Source: Jatrophihabitans sp.
Lineage (GTDB): Bacteria; Actinomycetota; Actinomycetes; Mycobacteriales; Jatrophihabitantaceae
Assembly (NCBI GenBank): GCA_025924515.1
Contig: JAICIE010000027.1
Span: 1 to 32,074, forward strand
Length of the DNA stretch: 32,074 bases
Reading direction: 5' to 3'
Part shown: piece after piece, positions 1 to 10,193 of the stretch
Layout: the number at the start of each line of letters is the position of its first letter
How positions within the stretch are numbered: the first letter of the stretch is position 1
Made by a program: the position numbers and the translations under genes
The notes under the pieces: model-generated
Told to the model about the DNA's origin: nothing
What the model saw: the letters and a program-made list of their open reading frames with translations, nothing else
The model's database searches: none

Positions 1-263
<263 letters not shown>

Positions 264-276
264 GACACTGGCCGCT

Positions 277-1350
277 GTGAGCGTGCGCCTCCGCCCCGTC
301 CTGTCCTCGCTGCCGGCGTACGTTCCGGGGCGCACCGTCCGCGGCGCGATCAAGCTGGCCAGCACCGAGACGCCGCACCCGCCGCTGCCGCACGTGGTGC
401 AGCGCATCGCCGCCGCTGCCGCCACGGCGAACCGGTACCCGGACGCGTCGGCGGCCGAGTTGACCCGGGCCCTGGCCGACCGGCACGGCGTCGACCCCTC
501 GCGGGTGGCCGTGGGCTGCGGCTCGGTCTCGCTGTGCACCCAACTGGTGCAGGCCGTCGCCGACGCCGACGAGGAAGTGGTCTACGCCTGGCGGTCCTTC
601 GAGGCCTACCCGATCATCGCGGCGGTCAGCGGCGCATCGTCCGTGCAGGTGCCTCTGCAGGGCTACCGGCACGACCTGGCGGCCATGGCCGAGCGGATCA
701 GCGGCAAGACCCGGTTGGTACTGGTGTGCAACCCGAACAACCCGACCGGCACGGTTGTCCGCCGGGAGGAATTGCTCGACTTCCTGAACGTCGTGCCCGA
801 GGACGTCGTCGTGGCGCTCGACGAGGCTTACCACGAGTACGTCAGGGATCCGGAGGTTCCGGACGGTCTGACGCTGCTGGATCGACACCCGAACCTGGTG
901 GTGCTGAGGACGTTCTCGAAGGCGTACGGGCTGGCCGGGCTACGGGTGGGGTATGCGATCGCGGCCGACCCGTCGCTCGCCAAGGCGCTGCGCCAGACCC
1001 AGGTGCCGTTCGCGGTGACGACGGTGGCCCAGGAGGCCGCGCTGGCGAGCCTGGAAGCGCCTGCCGAGGAGCAGTTGCGGATGCGCACCGACGAGGTGGC
1101 CCGCGAGCGTGTTCGGGTGCGCGACGCGCTGCGGGACTTCGGCTACGAGGTGCCGCCCACGCAGGCCAACTTCGTGTGGGTGCCGCTCGGGGAGCGAACG
1201 GTCGATTGGGCGACCGGGTGCGAGCAGCGGCGAGTGATCGTGCGTCCGTTCGCCGGCGCGGGAGCGCGGGTCACCGTCAGCACCCCGGCCGAGAACGACG
1301 CGTTCCTCGCCGCCGCTCAGGAGCTGGCACCGGTCGCGCTGACCGGTTGA
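277..1350 (+). CDS. PLP-dependent aminotransferase, HisC/Pat type (histidinol-phosphate or aromatic amino acid)
   Basis: This is a 357-residue fold-type I aminotransferase. Motifs in order are the CNPNNPTGT loop (151-159), the pyridine-nitrogen aspartate in ALDEAYHEY (Asp182), the Schiff-base lysine in TFSKAYGLAGLRVGY (Lys215), and a late phosphate-binding arginine region. The start is GTG at 277, 13 nt after the dioxygenase stop. No clear Shine-Dalgarno is seen, but a weak -10-like GACACT lies 7 nt upstream. HisC proteins and the actinobacterial aromatic aminotransferase Pat are very similar in sequence. The neighbouring 4-hydroxyphenylpyruvate dioxygenase and the absence of other his genes favour a tyrosine/phenylalanine transaminase, which is an inference from context. 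Confidence 0.88.
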   Translation: MSVRLRPVLSSLPAYVPGRTVRGAIKLASTETPHPPLPHVVQRIAAAAATANRYPDASAAELTRALADRHGVDPSRVAVGCGSVSLCTQLVQAVADADEEVVYAWRSFEAYPIIAAVSGASSVQVPLQGYRHDLAAMAERISGKTRLVLVCNPNNPTGTVVRREELLDFLNVVPEDVVVALDEAYHEYVRDPEVPDGLTLLDRHPNLVVLRTFSKAYGLAGLRVGYAIAADPSLAKALRQTQVPFAVTTVAQEAALASLEAPAEEQLRMRTDEVARERVRVRDALRDFGYEVPPTQANFVWVPLGERTVDWATGCEQRRVIVRPFAGAGARVTVSTPAENDAFLAAAQELAPVALTG

Positions 1351-1450
1351 CGCGCCAACCGCGGCGGGCTCTCGCGACCGGGTCAGTGGTGCGCTCGCCG
1401 GGTGATGGGCCGCCGGGGGCAGCTGTGCTGCGGGCGCCCGCCTCGAGCGC

Positions 1451-1663
1451 TCACCGAACCAGCGAGTACCCGGCCTCCTCGACGCCGGCACGAACGGCGT
1501 CGTCCGACACCTGCTCGCCGGTCACCCGCAGCAGTCCGCTGGCGAGGTCGACCTCGACCTCCTGCACGCCCGGGAGCGCGCTCACCTCGCGCGTCACCGC
1601 GGCGACGCAGTGCTCGCACGTCATCCCCTCGACCCGGTACTCCTCTTGTGCCACGGCGCTCAC
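1451..1663 (-). CDS. Heavy-metal-associated (HMA) domain protein, copper-chaperone-like
   Basis: This is a single 70-residue HMA domain. The metal-binding loop GMTCEHC is at residues 13-19, and the rest follows the beta-alpha-beta-beta-alpha-beta pattern (LPGVQEVEVDLASGLLRV, then AGVEEAGYSL). Such proteins bind Cu(I) with the two cysteines and hand it to P-type ATPases. The start is GTG at 1663, 9 nt after the stop of the upstream malic enzyme gene on the same strand, so the two are probably co-transcribed. No copper ATPase or CsoR-type repressor is visible in the window, so its partner is unknown. Confidence 0.85.
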   Translation of the reverse strand: MSAVAQEEYRVEGMTCEHCVAAVTREVSALPGVQEVEVDLASGLLRVTGEQVSDDAVRAGVEEAGYSLVR

Positions 1664-1672
1664 GGTACGACC

Positions 1673-3112
<1,440 letters not shown>

Positions 3113-3167
3113 GATCCGGCATTCTCGCAGTTGTCAGTAGCGGGCGCGGAGGGAAGGCTGGAAGCCG

Positions 3168-4649
3168 ATGGGCCAGGACGTCGAAAGCCGACAATTCACC
3201 GGTGCCGACCGGCAGCGGTACCGCGCGAAGATCCGCCGCTGCCTCGACGTCTTCTCGCGGATGCTCACCGAGTCGCGTTTCGACGTCACCCGGCCGATGA
3301 CCGGCCTGGAGATCGAGTTCAACCTCGTCGACGAGAAGCGCGATCCGGCGATGCGCAACGCCGAGGTGCTCAACGCGATCGCCGATCCGGCCTTCCAGAC
3401 CGAGCTGGGCCAGTTCAACATCGAGATCAACGTGCCGCCGCGCCCGATCGGCGCCGCGAACACGGTCGAACTGGAGCGGCAGCTGCGGGAGAGCCTGAAC
3501 CAGGCCGAAGAGCACTCCCGCGGCATCGGAACGCACATCGTCATGATCGGGATACTGCCAACGATCGGGCCGGAGCACCTCACCCGCGAGTCGCTGAGCG
3601 CCAACCCGCGCTATGCGATCTTGAACGAGCAGATCTTCGATGCCCGCGGCGAGGACATGCCGATCGACATCGTCGGCATCGAGCGGCTACGCACCCACGC
3701 CGACAGCATCGCGCCGGAGTCGGCGTGCACCAGCCTGCAGTGCCACCTGCAGGTGAGCCCGCAGCACTACGCCGCCACCTGGAACGCCGCGCAGTGCATC
3801 GCCGGCGTCCAGGTCGCCCTCGGCGCCAACTCGCCGTTCTTCTTCGGCAAGGAACTTTGGCGCGAGACCCGGATCGCGTTGTTCGAGCAGGCGACCGACA
3901 CCCGCCCCGAGGAGCTGAAGGCCCAGGGGGTCCGTCCTCGCGTCTGGTTCGGCGAGCGGTGGATCACCTCGATCTTCGACCAGTTCGAGGAGAACGTCCG
4001 GTACTTCCCGTCCCTGCTGCCCATCTGCGCGGACGAGGACCCGGTCGAGGTGCACGAGCGCGGCGACGTCCCGTCGCTGACCGAGCTGCGCATCCACAAC
4101 GGCACCATCTACCGCTGGAACCGGCCGGTGTACGACGTGGTGCGCGACACCCCGCACCTGCGCGTCGAGAACCGGGTGCTGCCGGCCGGACCGACGGTCG
4201 TCGACGTCCTCGCCAACGCCTCCTTCTGGTACGGGCTGGTGCACGCTCTGGCTACCGAGGACCGCCCGCTGTGGAGCCGGATGTCCTTCGCCACGGCGGA
4301 GGAGAACTTCGACGCGGGCGCTCGCCACGGCATCGACGCCCACGTCTACTGGCCGGGCCTCGGCGAGGTTCCGGTCACCGAGCTGGTCCTGCGCCGGTTG
4401 CTGCCGATGGCGCGCTCCGGGCGCGACGCCGGGGGCGTCGAGCCGTCGGTGTCCGAGCGCCTGCTCGGCGTGATCGAGGGCCGGTGCAAGACGAGCACCA
4501 ACGGTGCCGAGTGGCAGGCGCGGATGTTCCACCGCATCAGCGAGCAGCACCGCTCGATGGAGCGCCGGGACGTGCTCCGTGCAGTGCTGTCGCGCTACAT
4601 CGACCTGATGCACAGCAACGAGCCGGTGCACACCTGGCCGCTGGATTGA
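3168..4649 (+). CDS. Glutamate-cysteine ligase-like protein (GCS2 superfamily)
   Basis: The 493-residue protein has the features of the ATP-grasp-like carboxylate-amine ligases of the GCS2 group. These include an early acidic metal-binding strand (TGLEIEFNLVDEKRD, about 45-59), LGQFNIEINVPPRP (about 80-93), a central CTSLQCHLQVSP segment and a glycine/asparagine patch GANSPFFFGKELWRETR. By family, the reaction would be ATP-dependent amide formation between glutamate and an amine or cysteine. Actinobacteria generally make mycothiol rather than glutathione, so the real substrate is uncertain. ATG 3168 was chosen as the first in-frame ATG, although its Shine-Dalgarno is weak. It lies upstream of the NAD-glutamate dehydrogenase, but a hairpin at 4687-4707 argues for separate transcripts. 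Confidence 0.82.
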   Translation: MGQDVESRQFTGADRQRYRAKIRRCLDVFSRMLTESRFDVTRPMTGLEIEFNLVDEKRDPAMRNAEVLNAIADPAFQTELGQFNIEINVPPRPIGAANTVELERQLRESLNQAEEHSRGIGTHIVMIGILPTIGPEHLTRESLSANPRYAILNEQIFDARGEDMPIDIVGIERLRTHADSIAPESACTSLQCHLQVSPQHYAATWNAAQCIAGVQVALGANSPFFFGKELWRETRIALFEQATDTRPEELKAQGVRPRVWFGERWITSIFDQFEENVRYFPSLLPICADEDPVEVHERGDVPSLTELRIHNGTIYRWNRPVYDVVRDTPHLRVENRVLPAGPTVVDVLANASFWYGLVHALATEDRPLWSRMSFATAEENFDAGARHGIDAHVYWPGLGEVPVTELVLRRLLPMARSGRDAGGVEPSVSERLLGVIEGRCKTSTNGAEWQARMFHRISEQHRSMERRDVLRAVLSRYIDLMHSNEPVHTWPLD

Positions 4650-4686
4650 GCGACGAACCGCGCGTCCGGCGTCCGGGGACCGCGCT

Positions 4687-4707
4687 GAGCTCGCCCTGCG
4701 CGAGCTC
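4687..4707 (+). terminator. Hairpin downstream of the ligase-like gene, possible terminator
   Basis: GAGCTCGC (4687-4694) and GCGAGCTC (4700-4707) form a perfect 8-bp stem with a 5-nt loop, 38 nt after the stop codon at 4649. There is no U-tract after it. Hairpins of this type are common at actinobacterial gene ends, so a terminator role is plausible but not certain. Confidence 0.45.
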
Positions 4708-4730
4708 GCTGCCGGTGAAAGGATGGGTGT

Positions 4731-4742
4731 GTCAGCGCTGAC
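4731..4742. promoter_or_regulatory. Perfect 12-bp palindrome upstream of NAD-glutamate dehydrogenase
   Basis: GTCAGCGCTGAC reads identically on both strands and ends 51 nt before the ATG at 4794. Its place between a terminator-like hairpin and the start of a metabolic gene makes it a candidate operator. I do not recognise the regulator. Confidence 0.35.
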
Positions 4743-4752
4743 GGATCGGGAT

Positions 4753-4771
4753 GGCAACGCAACGGGTTGCC
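4753..4771. promoter_or_regulatory. Inverted repeat in the 5' region of NAD-glutamate dehydrogenase
   Basis: GGCAAC (4753-4758) and GTTGCC (4766-4771) are exact inverted arms around a 7-nt centre, and the GCAACG element recurs at 4758-4763 and 4774-4779. It could be an operator or an RNA hairpin in the leader. It sits 22 nt upstream of ATG 4794. Confidence 0.3.
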
Positions 4772-4793
4772 GTCGCAACGGGGTGACCGCGAC

Positions 4794-7700
4794 ATGACTT
4801 CTGCCGGGCCGGGAATCGACACGGCGATCGACACCGACGCCTTCGAGCGCCGTTATCTGGCCCACGCGGGCAGCCAACTGCCGGGGCGCGACGACGCCTT
4901 CCTGAGCAAGCTGGCGCAGGAGCAACTCGCGTTCGGCGCGGCGCGGCCGCCCGGCGAAACCCTGCTCCGGATGGCCGACCTCGATGCCGACACCACCGCC
5001 GTCGACGTCGTCACCGCCGACGCCCCCTACCTCGTCGACTCGCTGCGCGCCGAGCTCGACCGCCAGGGCCGCGCGACCCGGGCCGTTCTGCATCCCCAGA
5101 TGGTGGTCACCCGCGCCGAGGACGGGCGGTTGCAGGTCGTCCACGATCTCGACGACAACGCCGACGTGCCGGCCGGCGCGACCGTGGAGTCGTGGATGCA
5201 CCTCGAGCTCGACCCGGTGCCGCCCGCGGAGCAGGAGCAACTGGCCACCGACCTTCGCGACGTGCTCATCGACGTCCACCATGCGATCGAGGACGCGCCG
5301 CGGATGTATGAGCTGGTCCGGGAGCTCGCCGACGAGCTCAAGGCCGATCCCGGGCAGTTCGACCGCGACACCAGCCGGGAGGCCGGCGACCTGCTGCGGT
5401 GGCTGGCGGACGGCAACATGATGCTGTTGGGGCACGCCGCCTACTCGGCCAACGATCTGGCCGATCCCCGCGCGCGGGCTCGCGACGGAGAAGCACAAGG
5501 TGTGCTTCGCAGCGGGCGGGCCCGGATCTCGCCCCTGGAACTGCTTCCCGCGTTCCGGAGCGGCGCACCCCTTGTGATCTTCAAGTCGCCGCTCGTCTCG
5601 ACGGTCCGCACGTCGGCGCGCTATGACTGCGTCACCGTGGTGACTCCCGAGTCGTCCGCCGGCGGGCAGACGGTGCACGTCTTCCTCGGCCTGATCACGA
5701 GCTTCCAGGACGGCACGGTGGCCCGGGTGCCGGTCGTGCGCCGTCGGATCGCGGAGATCATGCTCCGCTCGGGGGTGCGCGCCGACAGCCACACCGGTCG
5801 ACGGCTGCTCACCGCCCTCCGCACGCTGCCGCGGGATGAGCTGCTCGAGGCCCCGACGGCCGACCTGCTCCGCCTGGCGCAGCTCGTCGTCGACCGGGCC
5901 GACCGCGGCACCGTCGGCGTCTTCGGCCGGATCCATCTCAACCGGGACTTCGTCACCGTCCTCGTCTACTTCCCGGCCGAGCGGTTCGGGCCGGACACCC
6001 GCCGCCGCGTCGTCGAGGTGATCTCCAAGTACTGGCCCGGCGAGGTCATCGGCCGCGAGGACCGCATCGTCGACATGGGCCTGGCGCGGATGCAGCTGCT
6101 CATCGCGGTTCGCCCCGGCACGCAGCCGCCGTCCCCGGACCGGCCCGCGGTCGAGGCCGAGGTCGCCCGGGTGACGCGCCGGTGGAGCGACGACCTGCGC
6201 GATGTGCTGGTCGACCGGGTCGGCGAGGACGAGGCCGCGCGCCTTCTGCGGACCTACGGGCAGGCGCTGCCGGAGGCGTACAAGGAGGACTTCCAACCGC
6301 AGGTGGGCGCGCACGACCTCGCCGTTCTCAGCGCGCTGTCGGCCGACGACGGGCTCTCGTTCCAGATGTACCGGCCGGCCGACGCCGACGCCGCCGATCG
6401 GCGGCTGAAGGTCTTTCGCACCGGCCAAGCGGTCTCGCTGGCCAAAGCGTTGCCCCTGTTCACCCAAATGGGCATCGAGGTCCTCGACGAGCGTCCGTAC
6501 GAGCTCGAGCTCCCGGGTCGGGACGACGTGTGGATCTACGACTTCGGGCTTCGGCTGCCCGCCGGGGTGCAGCTCGACGACCTTCGTGAGCGCAACGTCC
6601 TGCAGACGCTGGAGTTGCTGTGGCGCGGTTCGATCGAGCAGGACGGGTTCAACGCGCTGGTGGTGCGCGCCGGCACGACGTGGTGGCAGGCGATGGTCCT
6701 GCGGGCCTACGCGAAGTACCTGCGCCAGGCCGGGACCACCTTCAGCCAGGGGTACATCGAGCAGGCGCTCATCGAGCACCCGCGCGTCGCTGCCGCCCTG
6801 GTCGAGCTGTTCGAACGCCGCTTCGACCCGAGGCGCGAGAAGGAGGGCAGCGAGGGTGTGCTCCGCGGCCTCGACCGGCTGCTCGCCGAGGTGGCCAGCC
6901 TGGATCAGGACTCGATCCTGCGCTCGCTGCGCGGCCTGATCACGGCGACCGTGCGGACCAACGCCTACCGCACCGATGCCGACGGTCCCGAGTCGCTCGG
7001 CTCCCAGGTCCAGGCCGGTGACACGCTCGCCTCGCAGGTCCGAGCGGACACCAGGCGCGGGTCGCAAGCGCCGTTGGGTCGCCGCGCGGCGCTGGCCTTC
7101 AAGCTCGACCCGCAACAGATCGCAGTTCTGCCGCAGCCTCGGCCGAAGTATGAGATCTGGGTGTACTCGCCTCGCGTCGAGGGCGTCCACCTTCGCTTCG
7201 GCGCGGTGGCACGCGGCGGGCTGCGGTGGAGCGACCGGCGCGAGGACTTCCGCACCGAGATCCTCGGCCTCGTCAAGGCCCAGATGGTGAAGAACGCCGT
7301 CATCGTCCCGACCGGGGCCAAGGGCGGGTTCGTCTGCAAGCAGTTGCCCGACCCGGCGGAGAACCGCGAGGCCTGGCTGGCCGAAGGGGTCGCCTGCTAC
7401 CGCACCTTCATCTCCTGCCTGCTCGACGTCACGGACAACTACGTCACCGGGGCCGACGGCACCCAGCGCATCGCGCCGCCTCCGCAGGTCCGCCGTTACG
7501 ACGAGGACGATCCGTACCTGGTGGTCGCGGCGGACAAGGGCACGGCGACATTCAGCGACCTCGCGAACGAGATTTCGGCGGAGTACGGGTTCTGGCTGGG
7601 CGACGCGTTCGCCTCCGGGGGTTCGGTCGGATACGACCACAAGGCGATGGGCATTACCGCGCGCGGCGCCTGGGAGTCGGTGAAGTACCACTTCCGCGAG

Positions 7701-9629
7701 CGAGGGCTCGACACCCAGTCGCAGGACTTCACCGTCGTCGGGATCGGCGACATGTCCGGTGACGTGTTCGGCAACGGCATGCTGCTGTCCCCGCACATCA
7801 AGCTCGTGGCCGCGTTCGACCACCGGCACATCTTCCTGGATCCCGACCCCGACCCGGCTCGCTCGTTCGCGGAGCGCCAGCGGATGTTCGAACTGCCCCG
7901 CTCGTCCTGGGCCGATTACGACACCGAGACCGTCAGCGCCGGCGGCGGGATCTATCCCCGCACGATGAAGGCCATTCCCGTCTCCGCGCAGACCGCGGCC
8001 GCGCTGGGGCTGCCGGACTCCGTCTCGGCGCTGCCGCCGGTGAAGCTGATCCACGCGATTCTCTGCGCACCGGTCGACCTGCTGTGGAACGGCGGGATCG
8101 GCACCTACGTCAAGGCCTCCACCGAGAGCGACCAGGCCGTCGGGGACAAGGCCAACGACGCCCTGCGCGCCGACGCCAGTGACCTGCGCTGCCGGGTCGT
8201 CGGTGAGGGCGGCAACCTGGGGTTCACCCAACTGGGGCGGGTTGAGTTCGCCCGGCTCGGTGGGCACATCAACACCGACGCGGTGGACAACTCCGCCGGC
8301 GTGGACACCTCCGATCACGAGGTGAACCTGAAGATCCTGCTCGACCGGGACGTCGCCGCCGGACGTCTCGACCGCGACGAGCGCAACGCCCTGCTCGCGT
8401 CGGTCACCGAGGACGTGGCCCGCCACGTGCTCCGCGACAACTACGAACAGAACGTGCTGCTGGGGATGGCCCGCAAGCTCGACGCCTCGATGATCAGCGT
8501 GCATCGCCGCGTGATCGAGGCGCTCGAGACGAGCGGTGAGCTCGACCGGGCCCTGGAGTTCCTTCCGTCCGACCGCGAACTCGCCCAGCGCGAGGCCAAC
8601 GGCACCGGCCTGGTGTCGCCGGAGAACGCCGTGCTGATGGCGTACGTCAAGATGGGCCTGACGCGTGCGCTGGAGTCGTCCTCGCTCCCGGACGAGCCGT
8701 GGTTCTCCCGGGCGCTGGCGAGCTACTTCCCGCCGCTGATCTCCGAGCGATTCGGCGGCGAGCTGCGCCGGCATCCGCTGGCCCGCGAGATCATCACCAC
8801 CGTCGTCGTCAACGACATGATCAATCGCAGCGGCACCACGTTCGTGCATCGCGCGGTGGAGGAGACGGGCGCCGATCCGGCGCAGATCACGCGGGCGTAC
8901 AGCATCGTCCGGGAGGTCTTCGGCCTGGCGGATTTGTGGGCGGCGATCGAGGAACTCGACAACGCCGTCCCGACCGAGGCGCAGCACGCCGCGTACTCGG
9001 AGGTCCGCCGGCTCGTCGACCGGGCCACGAGGTGGCTGGTCGACGTCCGGTTCCCGATCACCGACGTCACCAGCGAGGTGCAGCGGTTCGCTCCAACGCT
9101 GCGCGCCGTCGGCCCGCGGATCGCGTCGCTGGTGCGTGGCGCGGAACGGGCCGACATCGAGCTCGAGACGCACAAGTTGGTCGGCTACGGCATCCCGGAG
9201 CATCTGGGGCGGCGATTGGCCGAGCTTCTCAGCACGTTCCTGCTCCTCGACGTCGTCGAGATCGCCAACGCCAGCGACCACAAACCGGCCGACATCGCCG
9301 AGTTGCACTTCGCGCTATCCGATTACTTCTACGTCGACGAGATGCTGACCGCGGTCACCAACCTGCCGCGGGAGGACCGCTGGGAGGCTCTCGCCCGCGC
9401 GGCCATGCGGCATGACGTGTACGCCGCCCTGTCGGCGATCACGACGGCGGTGCTGCGCAGCACCCCGGATACCGCGAGCGCCGACGAGCGCGTGACGGGA
9501 TGGACCGAGCTGCACGCCGAGCGGGTGGAGCGGACGCGGTCGACCATCCGGGCGGCGCTGGACTCCGACGAGGTCGACCTGGCGCCGCTGTCGGTGGCGC
9601 TGCGGACGATGCGCGCACTGCCGTTGTAG
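4794..9629 (+). CDS. gdh: NAD-specific glutamate dehydrogenase, large (about 180 kDa) class
   Basis: The 1611-residue protein matches the size of the large bacterial NAD-glutamate dehydrogenases, which deaminate glutamate to 2-oxoglutarate, usually as a catabolic step. The N-terminal half (ACT-like segments such as ADAPYLVDSLRAELDRQG) is regulatory. The catalytic core includes LRWSDRREDFRTE (Arg811-Asp814 region), VKAQMVKNAVIVPTGAKGGF (827-846) carrying the substrate and catalytic lysines, and the dinucleotide-region signature GIGDMSGDVFGNG (983-995). The frame is open upstream to a TTG at 4767, but ATG 4794 begins the usual N-terminus and has a GGGGTGA element before it. The last codons (Leu-Pro-Leu-stop) lie inside the first copy of a 16-bp tandem repeat. 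Two inverted repeats upstream suggest regulated transcription. Confidence 0.96.
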   Translation: MTSAGPGIDTAIDTDAFERRYLAHAGSQLPGRDDAFLSKLAQEQLAFGAARPPGETLLRMADLDADTTAVDVVTADAPYLVDSLRAELDRQGRATRAVLHPQMVVTRAEDGRLQVVHDLDDNADVPAGATVESWMHLELDPVPPAEQEQLATDLRDVLIDVHHAIEDAPRMYELVRELADELKADPGQFDRDTSREAGDLLRWLADGNMMLLGHAAYSANDLADPRARARDGEAQGVLRSGRARISPLELLPAFRSGAPLVIFKSPLVSTVRTSARYDCVTVVTPESSAGGQTVHVFLGLITSFQDGTVARVPVVRRRIAEIMLRSGVRADSHTGRRLLTALRTLPRDELLEAPTADLLRLAQLVVDRADRGTVGVFGRIHLNRDFVTVLVYFPAERFGPDTRRRVVEVISKYWPGEVIGREDRIVDMGLARMQLLIAVRPGTQPPSPDRPAVEAEVARVTRRWSDDLRDVLVDRVGEDEAARLLRTYGQALPEAYKEDFQPQVGAHDLAVLSALSADDGLSFQMYRPADADAADRRLKVFRTGQAVSLAKALPLFTQMGIEVLDERPYELELPGRDDVWIYDFGLRLPAGVQLDDLRERNVLQTLELLWRGSIEQDGFNALVVRAGTTWWQAMVLRAYAKYLRQAGTTFSQGYIEQALIEHPRVAAALVELFERRFDPRREKEGSEGVLRGLDRLLAEVASLDQDSILRSLRGLITATVRTNAYRTDADGPESLGSQVQAGDTLASQVRADTRRGSQAPLGRRAALAFKLDPQQIAVLPQPRPKYEIWVYSPRVEGVHLRFGAVARGGLRWSDRREDFRTEILGLVKAQMVKNAVIVPTGAKGGFVCKQLPDPAENREAWLAEGVACYRTFISCLLDVTDNYVTGADGTQRIAPPPQVRRYDEDDPYLVVAADKGTATFSDLANEISAEYGFWLGDAFASGGSVGYDHKAMGITARGAWESVKYHFRERGLDTQSQDFTVVGIGDMSGDVFGNGMLLSPHIKLVAAFDHRHIFLDPDPDPARSFAERQRMFELPRSSWADYDTETVSAGGGIYPRTMKAIPVSAQTAAALGLPDSVSALPPVKLIHAILCAPVDLLWNGGIGTYVKASTESDQAVGDKANDALRADASDLRCRVVGEGGNLGFTQLGRVEFARLGGHINTDAVDNSAGVDTSDHEVNLKILLDRDVAAGRLDRDERNALLASVTEDVARHVLRDNYEQNVLLGMARKLDASMISVHRRVIEALETSGELDRALEFLPSDRELAQREANGTGLVSPENAVLMAYVKMGLTRALESSSLPDEPWFSRALASYFPPLISERFGGELRRHPLAREIITTVVVNDMINRSGTTFVHRAVEETGADPAQITRAYSIVREVFGLADLWAAIEELDNAVPTEAQHAAYSEVRRLVDRATRWLVDVRFPITDVTSEVQRFAPTLRAVGPRIASLVRGAERADIELETHKLVGYGIPEHLGRRLAELLSTFLLLDVVEIANASDHKPADIAELHFALSDYFYVDEMLTAVTNLPREDRWEALARAAMRHDVYAALSAITTAVLRSTPDTASADERVTGWTELHAERVERTRSTIRAALDSDEVDLAPLSVALRTMRALPL

Positions 9630-9710
9630 GGAACTGCCGTTGTAGGGAGCTGCCGTGATAGGGAGCTGCCGTGATAGGGAGCTGCCGGAGAAGGGGCCGT
9701 TGTAGGTAGC
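9618..9710. repeat. 16-bp tandem repeat, about six copies, starting inside the gdh stop region
   Basis: Copies are CTGCCGTTGTAGGGAA (9618-9633), CTGCCGTTGTAGGGAG (9634-9649), CTGCCGTGATAGGGAG twice (9650-9681), then a degenerate copy (9682-9697) and a partial one ending near 9710. The TAG of the first copy is the stop codon of the glutamate dehydrogenase gene. The array fills the gap to the convergent RsbW-like gene, which ends at 9731. The likely origin is slipped-strand duplication of the gene end. Confidence 0.9.
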
Positions 9711-9730
9711 GGCCGGCCGTCGGACGAGGC

Positions 9731-10117
9731 CTAACGCCGCCGGACGGGCACCCGCGCCCACACCCGTTTGCCCTCGTCGTCCGAGTCGACCCCCCACTCG
9801 TCGGACAGAGCCGCGACGATGGTGAGACCCCGGCCCCCCTCGGCGTCGGGATCGGCGACCCGCGGTTCGGGACGCGTCGGGTTCGGGTCGGCCACGACGA
9901 TGGTCACGGAGGACCCCTCGATCACCCAGCTGACATCGAACCCGTCGGAGTCGCCCACGCCACCGTGTCGGATGGCGTTGCCGACGAGTTCGGTCGCCAC
10001 CAGGGTCACCTCGTGCACCGACGATTCGTCGAGGGACAGCGGCGTCAGGTCGGCGACGAGGCTGCGCCGGATGACGGAAGCGCTGATCGGCGCGCGTCGT
10101 ACGAGCATTCCGGTCAT
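9731..10117 (-). CDS. RsbW-like serine kinase / anti-sigma regulatory ATPase
   Basis: This 128-residue protein is a single GHKL (HATPase_c_2) domain. The N-box is ATELVGNAIRHGG with Asn47, the G1-type aspartate is in TIVVADPNPT (Asp77), and the G2 loop is EGGRGLTIV (GGRG 94-97). In actinobacteria such proteins phosphorylate anti-anti-sigma factors or bind sigma factors, and many genomes carry dozens of orphans. No STAS partner or sigma gene lies next to it, so its target is unknown. The start is ATG 10117 or ATG 10108: an AGGAGG lies 2 nt before the first and 11 nt before the second, and GGAAGG lies 9 nt before the first. It converges on the 16-bp repeat. Confidence 0.85.
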   Translation of the reverse strand: MTGMLVRRAPISASVIRRSLVADLTPLSLDESSVHEVTLVATELVGNAIRHGGVGDSDGFDVSWVIEGSSVTIVVADPNPTRPEPRVADPDAEGGRGLTIVAALSDEWGVDSDDEGKRVWARVPVRRR

Positions 10118-10193
10118 CGCCTCCTGCCTTCCTGTCGAGTGCGGTCGCCCTTTGTGGCTTCCTTCCCGACGTTCGCGGCGCGCTAAACGCCCG

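Noticed and set aside
1351-1450. Short GC-rich inverted repeats between the aminotransferase and HMA genes, for example GCAGC-TGT-GCTGC.
   Set aside because: The stems are 5 bp with no U-tract; such repeats are frequent by chance at this GC content.
3687-9308. An 1873-codon open frame on the minus strand, antisense to the glutamate dehydrogenase gene.
   Set aside because: It is a by-product of the G/C third-position bias of the sense gene. The translation is low-complexity (R, D, V, H, G, Q) with no domain, while the sense frame has clear catalytic motifs.
9650-9690. CCTATCAC units in the minus-strand reading of the repeat, similar to tet operator half-sites.
   Set aside because: Only a half-site matches, no inverted partner is present, and the units are explained by duplication of the upstream gene end.
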